64,000 nucleotides of DNA from an uncultured Clostridia bacterium (GTDB taxonomy: Bacteria > Bacillota > Clostridia > Oscillospirales > Oscillospiraceae): positions 90,819 to 154,818 of the forward strand of contig CAMEER010000001.1 in the NCBI GenBank assembly GCA_945915065.1, read 5' to 3'. Positions 1 through 9,077 of this stretch are shown here, one piece after another (within the stretch, counting starts at the first letter, position 1; the number at the start of each line of letters is the position of its first letter). A model generated the notes under the pieces. It ran no database searches. It was not told where the DNA came from and was given only the letters and a program-made list of their open reading frames with translations. The translations under genes and the position numbers were made by a program.

Positions 1-620
1 ATGTTCTGGCCCTGCGGGGCGACCTGCCCTTCGGCTGGGAAGGCACCAACGGCGACCTGCATTACGCCACTGAACTGGTGAAGTTTATCCGTCAGGAGTT
101 CGGCGACAAGTTCACCATCGCCGTGGCCGGTTCTCCCGAGGGCCATATCCAGTGCCGCTCTCTGGAGGCGGATATCTCCTTCCTGAAGCAGAAGCAGGAC
201 AACGGCGCCGATTACGTGATCTCTCAGCTTTGCTGGGACATGGACCAGTTCCGCTATTGGCTGGACGCCATCCGCGCGGCCGGCGTTACCATGCCCATCG
301 ATGTGGGTATCATGCCCATCACCACTATCTCCGGCACCATCACCAACGCCCTGAGCCGCAACGCCTGCGTGATGGACCGCAAGCTGTGCGAGATCATCTC
401 CAAGTACTGGATCTTCCCCAACCCCTATGATCCCGCCCCCTTTGACGCGGATGCCGAGCAGAAGAAGGCCGACTTCCGCAAGGCCGGTCTGGACTACACC
501 ATCGAGCTGATCGACCAGTATCGCGCCTGCGGTGTGGACGGCATCCACCTGTACGCGCTGAACAAGTACGACGACGTGGCCTACATCGCCAAGAACGCCG
601 GCCTTATTGACCTGATTTGA
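1..620 (+). CDS. metF: Methylenetetrahydrofolate reductase (MetF), 5'-truncated by window edge
   Basis: Reduces methylene-THF to methyl-THF, the last step of the methyl branch. The open frame runs upstream of the listed GTG at 78 to the window start; codons from base 3 read LALRGDLPFGWEG, which matches the conserved LALRGD block of MetF. The true start is therefore outside the window and about 100 residues are missing. A TIM-barrel-like remainder follows, with MPIDVGIMPI and ending in a GIHLYALNK strand typical of the family. It sits 63 nt before cooC, and the gap holds an 11-bp hairpin without a T-tract. The partner MetV, if present, would lie upstream and cannot be seen. The family assignment is firm; the electron donor is unknown. 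Confidence 0.93.
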   Translation, partial: VLALRGDLPFGWEGTNGDLHYATELVKFIRQEFGDKFTIAVAGSPEGHIQCRSLEADISFLKQKQDNGADYVISQLCWDMDQFRYWLDAIRAAGVTMPIDVGIMPITTISGTITNALSRNACVMDRKLCEIISKYWIFPNPYDPAPFDADAEQKKADFRKAGLDYTIELIDQYRACGVDGIHLYALNKYDDVAYIAKNAGLIDLI

Positions 621-635
621 CATAAGACCCTGTGC

Positions 636-662
636 CCTGCGGGGAGTGATCCTCCCCGCAGG
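636..662 (+). other. Intercistronic hairpin between metF and cooC
   Basis: CCTGCGGGGAG and CTCCCCGCAGG form a perfect 11-bp stem with a 5-nt loop. No T-tract follows, so it is more likely an mRNA-stability or processing element than a terminator. Confidence 0.6.
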
Positions 663-683
663 CGACGCAAAAGGAAAGATACT

Positions 684-1454
684 ATGGGAAAGACACATAT
701 TATTGCAGTGGCAGGCAAGGGTGGCGTCGGCAAAACGACCACCTGCGGCATGCTGATCGACTATCTGTGCAAGGCGGGCAAGGGCCCGCTGCTGGTAGTG
801 GATGCCGACGCCAATTCCAACCTGAACGAGGTGCTGGGCGTGGAAGTGGAGACCACGCTGGGCGACATCCGTGAGGAGATGGCACAGGCGGAGAAAAACG
901 GCACTGTGCCGCCCAGCATGACCAAGGCGGATTACGCTGAGATGAAGTTCAGCTCCGCCCTGGTGGAGGAGGACGACTATGACATGCTGGTCATGGGCCG
1001 GACCCAGGGCAAGGGCTGCTACTGCTTTGTCAACGGCGTGCTGAAAACGCAGATCGACAAGTACGTCGGCAACTACAAATATATGATCATCGACAACGAG
1101 GCCGGGCTGGAGCATATCAGCCGCGGCACCCTGCCCCATGTGGACACCATGCTGCTGATCTCGGATTGCTCGCGGCGGGGTATCCAGGCGGCCGGCAGGA
1201 TCGCCGAGATGATCCGGGAGCTGGAGCTGAAGCCCGGCACCATGAAGCTGATCGTCAACCGTGCGCCGGGCGGAGAGCTGAATCCCGGCGTGGCGGAGGA
1301 GATCGAAAAATACCACCTGGAGCTGGCAGGCGTACTGCCCCAGGACGATACGGTTTACGCCTATGACTGCGAAGGAAAGCCCAGTTCGCAGGTCCCCGAC
1401 AGCGCGCCGGTGAAGAAGGCCCTGGCCGGGATCATCAAGGAACTGAATCTCTAA
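684..1454 (+). CDS. cooC: CooC-type ATPase, nickel-insertion/maturation factor for CODH/ACS
   Basis: A 256-aa MinD/ParA-type P-loop ATPase that supports nickel loading of carbon monoxide dehydrogenase or acetyl-CoA synthase. The deviant Walker A motif GKGGVGKTT is at residues 11-19. A CxC motif falls at Cys112-Tyr-Cys114, the position used for metal binding by the dimer in characterised CooC proteins. DADANSNLNEVLG follows the P-loop and VNRAPG lies near the nucleotide-base site. It lies between metF and acsD with short gaps. CooC (CODH) and AcsF (ACS) functions cannot be told apart from sequence alone, but either implies nickel enzymes in this organism. Confidence 0.93.
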   Translation: MGKTHIIAVAGKGGVGKTTTCGMLIDYLCKAGKGPLLVVDADANSNLNEVLGVEVETTLGDIREEMAQAEKNGTVPPSMTKADYAEMKFSSALVEEDDYDMLVMGRTQGKGCYCFVNGVLKTQIDKYVGNYKYMIIDNEAGLEHISRGTLPHVDTMLLISDCSRRGIQAAGRIAEMIRELELKPGTMKLIVNRAPGGELNPGVAEEIEKYHLELAGVLPQDDTVYAYDCEGKPSSQVPDSAPVKKALAGIIKELNL

Positions 1455-1485
1455 AAATAACATCAACTAAGGGGGATCTGTCAAG

Positions 1486-2430
1486 ATGTCTTTCGTTCCC
1501 AAGAAACAGACGTACAATGCCCGCATCAATGAGGTGGTTCTGGGCGTTGGTGAAAAAGCGGTGACCATCGGCGGCCAGAATGTGCTGGCGTTCCACACCT
1601 TCGACGCGGAGATCGCCAACGCGCCCAAGATCGGCGTGGAGCTGACCGACGCCGGTATGGCTATGTGCACCATGCCCGGCGAGCAGAAGTTCTATGAGGG
1701 CTGCGCCACGGTGGCCGATATGGCGAAGCGCGCGGAGACCATGGAGGGCGCGTCCTTTATCTGCCTGCATCTGGAGGGCGCCGATCCCAACGGTGAGAAC
1801 AAGTCCGTGGACGAGTGTGTGGCGCTGGCCAAGTCCGTGGCCGACGCCACCGACATGCCGCTGGTGATCATGGGCTGCAAGAATATCGAGAAGGACACCG
1901 AGCTGTTCAACAAGATCGCCGAGGCGCTGTCCGGCAAGAACATTCTGGTGCTGTCCGCCCGTGACGAGAATTACAAGGCCATCGGCGCCGGCGCCGGCCT
2001 GGCCTACGGCCAGAAGGTGGGCGCGGAGTCCGCCGTGGATATCAACCTGGCCAAGCAGTTGAACACCGTTATGACCCAGCTGGGCGTCAACGCCCAGTCC
2101 ATCGTGATGAACATCGGCTCCGCCGCCGCCGGTTACGGCTTTGAGTATGTGGCCTCCACGCTGGATCGCGTGAAGGACGCCGCTCTGAGCCAGTCCGACG
2201 CCATGCTGCAGATGCCCATTATCACCCCCGTGTCCGCCGATACCTGGGGCGTGAAGGAGTCCATCATGCCTGAGGCCGACATGCCCGAGTGGGGCTCCCA
2301 GGAAGAACGCGGCATCGAGATGGAGATCGTTACCGCCGCCGCCGTGCTGGCCAGCGGCAGCGACGCCGTCATCATGCGCCACCCCGAAGCCATCCGCACC
2401 ATCGCCGCCATGATCGGCGAGTTGGTCTGA
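1486..2430 (+). CDS. acsD: Corrinoid iron-sulfur protein small subunit (AcsD, CODH/ACS delta)
   Basis: A 314-aa TIM-barrel subunit that pairs with AcsC to form the corrinoid iron-sulfur protein, which carries the methyl group from methyl-THF to the A-cluster of AcsB. The sequence starts MSFVPKKQTYNARINEVVLG and contains FHTFDAEIANAPKIGVEL and FICLHLEGADPN, both typical of AcsD. Length matches the family (about 310 aa). An AGGGGGATC-like ribosome site precedes the ATG. Its stop is 22 nt before the AcsC-AcsE gene, as expected for co-translated subunits. Confidence 0.95.
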   Translation: MSFVPKKQTYNARINEVVLGVGEKAVTIGGQNVLAFHTFDAEIANAPKIGVELTDAGMAMCTMPGEQKFYEGCATVADMAKRAETMEGASFICLHLEGADPNGENKSVDECVALAKSVADATDMPLVIMGCKNIEKDTELFNKIAEALSGKNILVLSARDENYKAIGAGAGLAYGQKVGAESAVDINLAKQLNTVMTQLGVNAQSIVMNIGSAAAGYGFEYVASTLDRVKDAALSQSDAMLQMPIITPVSADTWGVKESIMPEADMPEWGSQEERGIEMEIVTAAAVLASGSDAVIMRHPEAIRTIAAMIGELV

Positions 2431-2452
2431 CGCGGAAAGGAGGAAGCAAACA

Positions 2453-4729
2453 ATGGCTGTAAAAGGTTTAGATATTTTCAAGCTGTCCCCGAAGAAGAAC
2501 TGCAAGGAGTGCGGCGTGCCCACCTGTATGGCATTCTGCATGAAGGTGGCCCAGGGCGCGCTGCCCATCGAGAAGTGCCCCTATATGTCCGACGAGGCCA
2601 TCGCCCTGCTGAGCGAGGCGACCGCGCCTCCCATGAAGGCCATCGAAGTCGGCGGCATGAAGCTGGGCGGCGAGACCGTGATGATGCGTCATGAAAAGAC
2701 CTTCGTCAACCGCAACCGCTTTGCCGTGTCCCTGTGCACCTGCATGGACGACGCCGCTGTGGACGCCAAGATCGCCGAGATGAAGGCCGTGGATTACGAG
2801 CGTATCGGCGAGCGTGAGTATGTGGAGTTCCTGCTGATCCATGACGCCGGCGACGGCGCACGGCTGGCGGAGCTGTGCAAGAAGGCTGCCGCAACTGAGC
2901 GTGCCGTCATTATCGACACCGAGAGCGTGGACAACGCCAAGCTGGCGCTGGCCGCCATCGGCGACACCAAGCCCCTGCTGAACGGCGCCAACAAGGACAA
3001 CTACGAGGCCATGAACGCGCTGGCCGTGGAAGCCGGCGTGGTGCTGGGCGTCAAGGGTGCTGATCTGGCGGAGCTCCACGACACCGTGGCCGCGCTGGAG
3101 AAGCTGGACAACAAGAACCTGGTCATCGACGTGACCGGCGCCACCGTGAAGGAGACCTTCGCCAATGCCGTGCTGGTGCGCCGCACCGCCCTGAAGGACG
3201 GCGACCGCACCTTTGGCTATCCCTCTATCGTGAATCTGGCCAAGCTGTGCCGCGGCGATGTACATATGGAGGCCGCTCTGGCGGCTGTGTTCACCATGAA
3301 GTACGGCTCCATCGTGGCCATGGAGACCATGCGCTATGCCGAGGCGCTGCCGCTGTACGGTCTGCGCCAGAACGTGTTCACCGATCCTCAGAAGCCCATG
3401 AAGGTGGAACCGGGCATCTATCCCATCAACGGCGCGACCCCCGATGATCCCTGCGCCCTGACCGTGGACTTCGCTCTGACCTACTTCCTGGTCTCCGGTG
3501 AGCTGGAGCGCTCCAAGGTGCCGGTGAACCTGCTGATCACCGATGCGTCCGGTATGTCCGTGCTGACCGCATGGGCCGCCGGTAAGTTCTCCTCCGGCTC
3601 CATCAAGAAGTTCTTTGATGAGTACGATATCGCCGGCAAGATCAACAACCGCACCCTGATCATCCCCGGCAAGGCCGCTGTGATGAAGGGCGACATTCAG
3701 GATAAGCTGCCCGACTGGAACGTGGTGGTGGGCACCCGCGAGGCCGTGGAGCTGGTGAAGTACCTGCGCGACGGCGAACACGTCAAGGCCGCCGAGGCCG
3801 TGGCCGCCTCCAAGAAGCCGGCCGACGAGAAAAAGGCCGTTGTGGACGCCGACGCTCCGCTGGACTTCGAGAAGATCGCCATGTCTATCCCCGAGATCAA
3901 GGTGGTGGATATGGGCGTCAGCTACAAGCAGCGCGATCCCAACTCCCCCAAGTTCGTCACCATCGGCGAGCGCATCCACTGCATCAGCCCCGTGATCCGC
4001 GAGGCCATGAACAACATGGATCCCGAGCCGATCCTGAAGCGTGCCGCCGAGCAGATCAAGGCCGGCGCCACCTATCTGGACGTGAACATCGGCCCCGCCG
4101 AGTCCAACGGCCCCGAGCTGATGACCTGGGCGGTGAAGCTGCTGCAGGAGAACTTCAACAACGTGCCTCTGGCACTGGATACCGCCAACAAGAAGGCCAT
4201 CGAGGCCGGCATCCGGGTGTACAACCGCACCAACGGCAAGCCCATCGTCAACTCCGCCGACGCCGGTTCCCGTATTTCCAACATCGATCTGGCGGCCGCC
4301 AACGACGCCATCGTTATCGCCCTGTGCTCCGCCGACGGTATCGCCAAGGACAACGAGGAGCGCATGATGCACTGCCACCACATGCTGGAGCGCGGCCTGA
4401 GTCTGGGCATGGACGCTTCCGACCTGTGGTTCGACCCCCTGTTCCTGGTGGTCAAGGGTATGCAGGATAAGCAGATGGACGTGCTGAACGCCATCAAGAT
4501 GTTCGCCGACGAGGGCCTGAAGTCCACCGGCGGCCTCAGCAACAACTCCAACGGCGCTCCCAAGGCCGTCCGTCCCATTCTGGACTCCACGCTGGTGGCC
4601 ATGGCTATGATGCAGGGTCTGACCTCCGCCATCGTCAACCCCAACGACCTGCGCCTGATGGAGACCATCAAGTCCTGCGACATCTTCAAGAACCACGTTC
4701 TGTACTCCGACTCCTATCTGGACGAGTAA
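2453..4729 (+). CDS. acsC-acsE: Fused AcsC (corrinoid Fe-S protein large subunit) - AcsE (methyl-THF methyltransferase)
   Basis: A single 758-aa reading frame carries two enzymes usually encoded by separate genes. Residues 1 to about 440 are AcsC. An N-terminal [4Fe-4S] motif has Cys at 17, 20, 25 and 42, the spacing of the classical large subunit, followed by a TIM barrel and a B12-binding tail (TDASGMSVLTAWAAGKFS). An Ala/Lys-rich linker covers about 440-480. Residues from about 498 are AcsE: IGERIH, LDVNIGPAE, LALDTANKKAIEAG, GLSNNSNGAP and a C-terminal YSDSYL. Standalone AcsC is about 446 aa and AcsE about 262 aa, so both domains look complete. The fusion would tether methyl donor and acceptor. 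No frameshift or internal stop is visible. Confidence 0.93.
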   Translation: MAVKGLDIFKLSPKKNCKECGVPTCMAFCMKVAQGALPIEKCPYMSDEAIALLSEATAPPMKAIEVGGMKLGGETVMMRHEKTFVNRNRFAVSLCTCMDDAAVDAKIAEMKAVDYERIGEREYVEFLLIHDAGDGARLAELCKKAAATERAVIIDTESVDNAKLALAAIGDTKPLLNGANKDNYEAMNALAVEAGVVLGVKGADLAELHDTVAALEKLDNKNLVIDVTGATVKETFANAVLVRRTALKDGDRTFGYPSIVNLAKLCRGDVHMEAALAAVFTMKYGSIVAMETMRYAEALPLYGLRQNVFTDPQKPMKVEPGIYPINGATPDDPCALTVDFALTYFLVSGELERSKVPVNLLITDASGMSVLTAWAAGKFSSGSIKKFFDEYDIAGKINNRTLIIPGKAAVMKGDIQDKLPDWNVVVGTREAVELVKYLRDGEHVKAAEAVAASKKPADEKKAVVDADAPLDFEKIAMSIPEIKVVDMGVSYKQRDPNSPKFVTIGERIHCISPVIREAMNNMDPEPILKRAAEQIKAGATYLDVNIGPAESNGPELMTWAVKLLQENFNNVPLALDTANKKAIEAGIRVYNRTNGKPIVNSADAGSRISNIDLAAANDAIVIALCSADGIAKDNEERMMHCHHMLERGLSLGMDASDLWFDPLFLVVKGMQDKQMDVLNAIKMFADEGLKSTGGLSNNSNGAPKAVRPILDSTLVAMAMMQGLTSAIVNPNDLRLMETIKSCDIFKNHVLYSDSYLDE

Positions 4730-4944
4730 AGCGGCGAAAGGGCTTCGCTTTTCTGACGGAAAGAGGAATATATTGACTGCGCGCGCCCTGCGGGCACACT
4801 TGCAGCCTGAGGGAAAGAGGATGAAACGGACCTGCGCCGCACATGGCGCAGACGCTGCGAGATTTTGAGCTTCTGCCTCCCGCCGTCACACGGCGGCGGG
4901 AGGTTTTGGCACATCCACGAATTTTTTTATAGGAGGATCTACCT
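4730..4944 (+). other. Structured spacer between acsC-acsE and acsB
   Basis: A 215-nt gap with no convincing gene. It holds a strong hairpin at 4876-4903 (CCTCCCGCCG with CGGCGGGAGG) followed by only four T residues, plus a smaller TGCGCC/GGCGCA stem upstream. It could be a weak attenuator or a processing site. No riboswitch consensus was recognised. A good ribosome site (AGGAGG) precedes acsB. Confidence 0.5.
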
Positions 4945-7080
4945 ATGAGCGTATTAACCGACCTGATCTATGGCGGTTCCAACGCCGTGGCCGGCCTGAC
5001 GGAAGGCGCAGTCAACGACGCGATCGCCAAATACGGCGCAGACAAAGAAATCGCATTTCCCGATACCGCGTACTTTTTCCCGACGATCTATGCCGCCACC
5101 GGCGTGAAAGTCAAAACATTGGGTGATCTGCCTGCCTGCGTGGGCGTGCTGAAAAGCCTGATCACCAATCAGGAGGATCTGGGCCAGGCGCTGAACGCCG
5201 GTCTTGCCACCGCCGTGGGCGCTGAGATCCTGGAGGGCCTGAAGTTTGTGGAGCCCAAGGACGCCTATGAGCAGGCCGCCGTGCCCGGTATCGGCTTCGT
5301 ACCCGACCCCATCATCCGTTCTCTGGGCGTGCCGCTGGTCACCGGCGACATCCCCGGCGTGGCGGTGGTGCTGGGCAAGGCGGAAAACCCGGAGGATGCC
5401 GTGAAGGTGGTCAAGGACTATCAGTCCAAGGGCATTATGACCTTCATGGTGGGCGACGTCATTGAGCAGTGCGCCGAGGGCGGCGTGAAAATGGGCCTTG
5501 AGTTCCGTGTGATCCCGCTGGGTCACGACGTGACCTCCGTTATCCATGTGGTGACCGTGGCCATCCGCGCCGCGCTGATCTTCGGCAACGTGCAGCCCGG
5601 CGATCTGGCCGGCCTGCTGGCCTACACCAAGGAGCGCGTACCCGCCTTCGTCAACACCTTCGGCGCTATCGACAGCGTGGTGGTCTCTGCCGGCGCCGGC
5701 GCCATCGCGCTGGGCTTCCCCGTTGTGGTGGACATTGATCTGGGCGAGAATCAGGTGCCCGGCGCGCTGGAGTCCGTGCTGGATCACAGCGAGACCGTGA
5801 AGCGCTCTCTGGAGCTGCGAAACATCAAGATCAAGTCCAAGGATCTGCCTATCCCTGTGGCCTTCTCCGCCGCCTTTGAGGGCGAGATCATCCGTAAGGC
5901 TGACGTGAAGGCGGAGTTCTGGTCCTCCAAGAATCCCACCTGCGAGCTGGTGCTGATGAAGGACGCCGACCAGGTGGAGGATCATAAGATCACGCTGATC
6001 GGCCCGGACATCGACTCCGGCGATCTGGAATACGCCATGGGCACCTTTATCGAGGTCTATGGCAAGAAGATGCAGGCCGACTTTGAGTCTGTCATCGAGC
6101 GCAAGATCCATGCATGGTTCAACTACATGGAGGGCGTGATGCACACCGGCCAGCGGAACCTGCTGCGTGTCCGCGTGTCCAACGACGCCTTTGAAAAGGG
6201 CCTGCGCATGAAGGACTTCGGCGAAGTGCTGTACCATATGATCATGGATGAGTTCGACGCCGTTGTGGATAAGTGCCAGATCACCCTGATCACCGATCCC
6301 GCTGAAACCAAGAAGCTGCTGGAGGAGCAGGCGATGCCCCGCTACAATATGCGTGACGACCGGCTGGCCTCCATGTCCGATGAGTCTGTGGATCAGTTCT
6401 ATACCTGCATCCTGTGCCAGTCCTTCGCCCCCGCCCACTGCTGTGTGGTAACGCCGGAGCGTCTGGGCCTGTGCGGCGCTGTGTCCTGGCTGGACGCCAA
6501 GGCCACCTATGAGCTGAACCCCAACGGCCCGTCTCAGCCTATCCCCAAGGAGGGCTGTCTTGACGAGCGCACCGGCAGCTATGAGACCGTCAACGAGACG
6601 GTAAAGAACGCCACCCACGGCGCCGTGGAGTCTGTGACGCTGTACTCCATTCTGGAGGATCCCATGACCTCCTGCGGCTGCTTCGAGTGCATCTGCGGCA
6701 TTGAGCCCATGTCCAACGGCTTTATCGTGGTCAACCGCGAGTACAGCGGCACCACTCCCGTGGGTATGACCTTCGGCGAGCTGGCCTCCTGCACCGGCGG
6801 CGGCGTTCAGACCCCCGGCTATATGGGCCATGGCCGTCACTTCATCTCCTCCAAGAAGTTCATCCACGCCGAGGGCGGCATCGAGCGTATCGTGTGGATG
6901 CCCAAGGAGCTGAAGGACGATGTGGCCGCCCGCCTCAACAAGACCGCCATGGAGCTGTACGGCATCGAGAACTTCAGCGATATGATCGCCGACGAGACCA
7001 TCTGCACCGACTGCGACGCGCTGATGGAGTTCCTGACGGAGAAGAACCATCCCGTGCTGGGCATGGATCCCCTGATGTAA
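4945..7080 (+). CDS. acsB: Acetyl-CoA synthase catalytic subunit (AcsB)
   Basis: A 711-aa protein that assembles acetyl-CoA from CO, the corrinoid-bound methyl group and CoA. A-cluster cysteines are all present: Cys488, 491, 500 and 510 (CILC...CC...C spacing 3/9/10) for the [4Fe-4S] part, and Cys577-Gly-Cys579 in CGCFEC for the distal nickel. A constant offset of 18 from Moorella numbering links both groups, consistent with a small N-terminal deletion (about 729 aa in Moorella). The N-terminal domain that contacts CODH is retained (ITNQEDLGQALNAGLA). CODH itself is not encoded in the window. Catalytically this looks intact. Confidence 0.96.
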   Translation: MSVLTDLIYGGSNAVAGLTEGAVNDAIAKYGADKEIAFPDTAYFFPTIYAATGVKVKTLGDLPACVGVLKSLITNQEDLGQALNAGLATAVGAEILEGLKFVEPKDAYEQAAVPGIGFVPDPIIRSLGVPLVTGDIPGVAVVLGKAENPEDAVKVVKDYQSKGIMTFMVGDVIEQCAEGGVKMGLEFRVIPLGHDVTSVIHVVTVAIRAALIFGNVQPGDLAGLLAYTKERVPAFVNTFGAIDSVVVSAGAGAIALGFPVVVDIDLGENQVPGALESVLDHSETVKRSLELRNIKIKSKDLPIPVAFSAAFEGEIIRKADVKAEFWSSKNPTCELVLMKDADQVEDHKITLIGPDIDSGDLEYAMGTFIEVYGKKMQADFESVIERKIHAWFNYMEGVMHTGQRNLLRVRVSNDAFEKGLRMKDFGEVLYHMIMDEFDAVVDKCQITLITDPAETKKLLEEQAMPRYNMRDDRLASMSDESVDQFYTCILCQSFAPAHCCVVTPERLGLCGAVSWLDAKATYELNPNGPSQPIPKEGCLDERTGSYETVNETVKNATHGAVESVTLYSILEDPMTSCGCFECICGIEPMSNGFIVVNREYSGTTPVGMTFGELASCTGGGVQTPGYMGHGRHFISSKKFIHAEGGIERIVWMPKELKDDVAARLNKTAMELYGIENFSDMIADETICTDCDALMEFLTEKNHPVLGMDPLM

Positions 7081-7084
7081 CCAA

Positions 7085-7122
7085 TTTCTCTGTGGGGCGG
7101 CGAACGCCGCCCCACAGAGAAA
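7085..7122 (+). other. Very strong intercistronic hairpin, acsB/RACo
   Basis: TTTCTCTGTGGGGCGGCG pairs perfectly with its reverse complement 2 nt away, giving about 17 bp closed by a GAAC turn. AAGCG follows instead of a T-run, so it is not a normal terminator on this strand. A 3'-end stabiliser or processing signal that sets acsB against downstream expression is the likeliest role. Confidence 0.65.
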
Positions 7123-7143
7123 AGCGACCCCAAGGAGAACGAT

Positions 7144-9075
7144 ATGTATCAGGTCATCTTTACCTTTGAAAACGGCGCCGCGCCAGTGACGGCTACCGCC
7201 GCGCCCGGCGAGACTTTGCTGGAGACTGCCCGTGCCGCCAACGTGGCCATCGACGCCCCCTGCTCCGGCAACGGCTCCTGCGGCAAGTGCCGCGTGAAGC
7301 TGCTGGAGGGGGCGGTGGAGGGCTTGCAGACCGGCCACATCACCGACGAGGACTATGCCGCCGGCTGGCGTTTGAGCTGCGCCAGCAAGGTGACGTCCGA
7401 TGTGACGGTGCTGGTGCCGGACATTGCTTCCGCCTACCAGAGCCGCATGAAAACCGCCGATCTGTCCACCGGAGAGGAGATCGCCATCTTTACCCGGCTG
7501 GAGGAGGATCTAAAAGCGGCGGGTGTGGCGTTCAGCAACGACTTCGTGGAGGCGGAGGTCGCCATGGAGGCGCCGACGCTGGAGGATACCATGCCCGACA
7601 CGGAGCGGCTGACGCTGGCGCTGCAGGACGCTCTCGGCTGCGAGGAGGTGCGCCTGGGGTATCCTGTGGTACATAAACTGGCGGCGGTGCTGCGGCACAG
7701 CGGCTTTCATGTGACGGCGGCCGGTACGCTGCGCAGCGGCGTTATGCAGGTGATGGATTTGCGGCCTTTTGACGCGCCGCAGCCCATGTGCGGCCTTGCC
7801 ATTGATATCGGCACCACCACGGTGTCGGCGGTGCTGATGGACCTGAAAACCGGTAAGCTGCTGGCCAAGGGATCCGGCGGCAACGGCCAGATCCGGTACG
7901 GCGCGGACGTGATCAACCGCATTGTGGAGCAGGGACGGCCCGGCGGCGTGGAGCGCCTGCAGAAGGCTATCGTGGAGGAAACTTTGCAGCCGCTGACCAG
8001 GGCGCTGTGCCGCAGCGCCGGCGTGGAGGCGGAGCGTATCCTGCGCTGCTGCGTGGCCTCCAACACCACCATGAACCATCTGCTGCTGGGCGTGGACGCC
8101 GATCCCGTGCGGATGGAGCCGTATATCCCCACCTTTTTCCGCTGGGATGGCCTGAAGGCCGGTGACATCCGCCTGATCGCCAATCCCGACGCCAGGGTAG
8201 TGCTGGCCCCCAACATCGGCTCCTATGTGGGCGGCGATATCACCGCCGGTACGCTGACCAGCCGGATCTGGGATAAGGACGAATTTTCCCTGTTCATCGA
8301 TCTGGGCACCAACGGCGAAATTGTGTTCGGCAACCGGGACTTTATGATGTCCTGCGCCTGCTCCGCAGGTCCCGCCTTTGAGGGCGGCGACATCTCCTGC
8401 GGCATGCGGGCCACCGACGGCGCGGTGGAGGCCGTGACCATCGACCGGGAGACGCTGGAGCCGGTGCTGTCCATTGTGGGTAAGCCGGGCCAGAAACCGG
8501 TGGGCATCTGCGGCAGCGGTATCATCGACGTGATCGCCGAGCTGTACCGCACCTCCGCCATCTCCGCCAAGGGGCATTTTGTGCGGGAGAACCGCCGTAT
8601 CCTCCGGGATGAGCACGGCATGGGCCGCTATGTGCTGGCCTTCGGCAGCGAGAGCGACACGGGCCGGGAGATCGCCATCACCGAGGTGGATATCGAGTGC
8701 TTCATCCGGGCCAAGGGCGCCATCTTCTCCGCCATCCACATCATGCTCTCCTCGCTGGATATGGACGTCAGCGTGCTGGAGCATATCTATGTGGCGGGCG
8801 GCATCGGCAGCGGTATCAATATGGACAATGCCGTGCGCATCGGCATGTTCCCCGATGTGGACCGGGAGCTGTTCACCTATATCGGCAATTCCTCACTGAC
8901 GGGCGCTTACGCGCTGACGCTGTCCACAGCGGCGGAGGAGAAGGTCCACCAGCTGGCCAGCAACATGACCTATCTGGAGCTGTCCACCGAGCCGCGCTAC
9001 ATGGAGGAATTTGTGGCGGCCTGCTTCCTGCCCCATACCGACCGGGAGCTGTTCCCGTCCAGCGTACAGGAGTGA
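7144..9075 (+). CDS. acsV: Reductive activator of corrinoid protein (RACo, AcsV-type, DUF4445)
   Basis: A 643-aa ATP-dependent electron injector that returns inactive Co(II) corrinoid protein to Co(I). The N-terminus is a plant-type [2Fe-2S] ferredoxin domain with ligands Cys40, 46, 49 and 79 (APCSGNGSCGKC...LSC). A linker domain is followed by an ASKHA ATPase core beginning GLAIDIGTTTVSAVLMDL near residue 220, with IDLGTNGEIVFG, GICGSGIID and YVAGGIGSGIN further on. Size and order match characterised RACo proteins. It lies directly after acsB, and its stop is 2 nt from the DUF3786 start, so the two are translationally coupled. Confidence 0.94.
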   Translation: MYQVIFTFENGAAPVTATAAPGETLLETARAANVAIDAPCSGNGSCGKCRVKLLEGAVEGLQTGHITDEDYAAGWRLSCASKVTSDVTVLVPDIASAYQSRMKTADLSTGEEIAIFTRLEEDLKAAGVAFSNDFVEAEVAMEAPTLEDTMPDTERLTLALQDALGCEEVRLGYPVVHKLAAVLRHSGFHVTAAGTLRSGVMQVMDLRPFDAPQPMCGLAIDIGTTTVSAVLMDLKTGKLLAKGSGGNGQIRYGADVINRIVEQGRPGGVERLQKAIVEETLQPLTRALCRSAGVEAERILRCCVASNTTMNHLLLGVDADPVRMEPYIPTFFRWDGLKAGDIRLIANPDARVVLAPNIGSYVGGDITAGTLTSRIWDKDEFSLFIDLGTNGEIVFGNRDFMMSCACSAGPAFEGGDISCGMRATDGAVEAVTIDRETLEPVLSIVGKPGQKPVGICGSGIIDVIAELYRTSAISAKGHFVRENRRILRDEHGMGRYVLAFGSESDTGREIAITEVDIECFIRAKGAIFSAIHIMLSSLDMDVSVLEHIYVAGGIGSGINMDNAVRIGMFPDVDRELFTYIGNSSLTGAYALTLSTAAEEKVHQLASNMTYLELSTEPRYMEEFVAACFLPHTDRELFPSSVQE

Positions 9076-9077
9076 CC

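Noticed and set aside
2468-4696. 742-aa minus-strand ORF opposite acsC-acsE
   Set aside because: Low-complexity His/Gly/Val shadow; no ribosome site or domain.
4730-4944. Cobalamin riboswitch before acsB
   Set aside because: No B12-box-like sequence; only simple hairpins.
4954-7338. 794-aa minus-strand ORF opposite acsB
   Set aside because: Antisense shadow of a clear AcsB with all A-cluster ligands.
8697-9077. Upstream extension of the DUF3786 ORF
   Set aside because: Overlaps RACo in another frame; the coupled ATG 9078 has a proper ribosome site.
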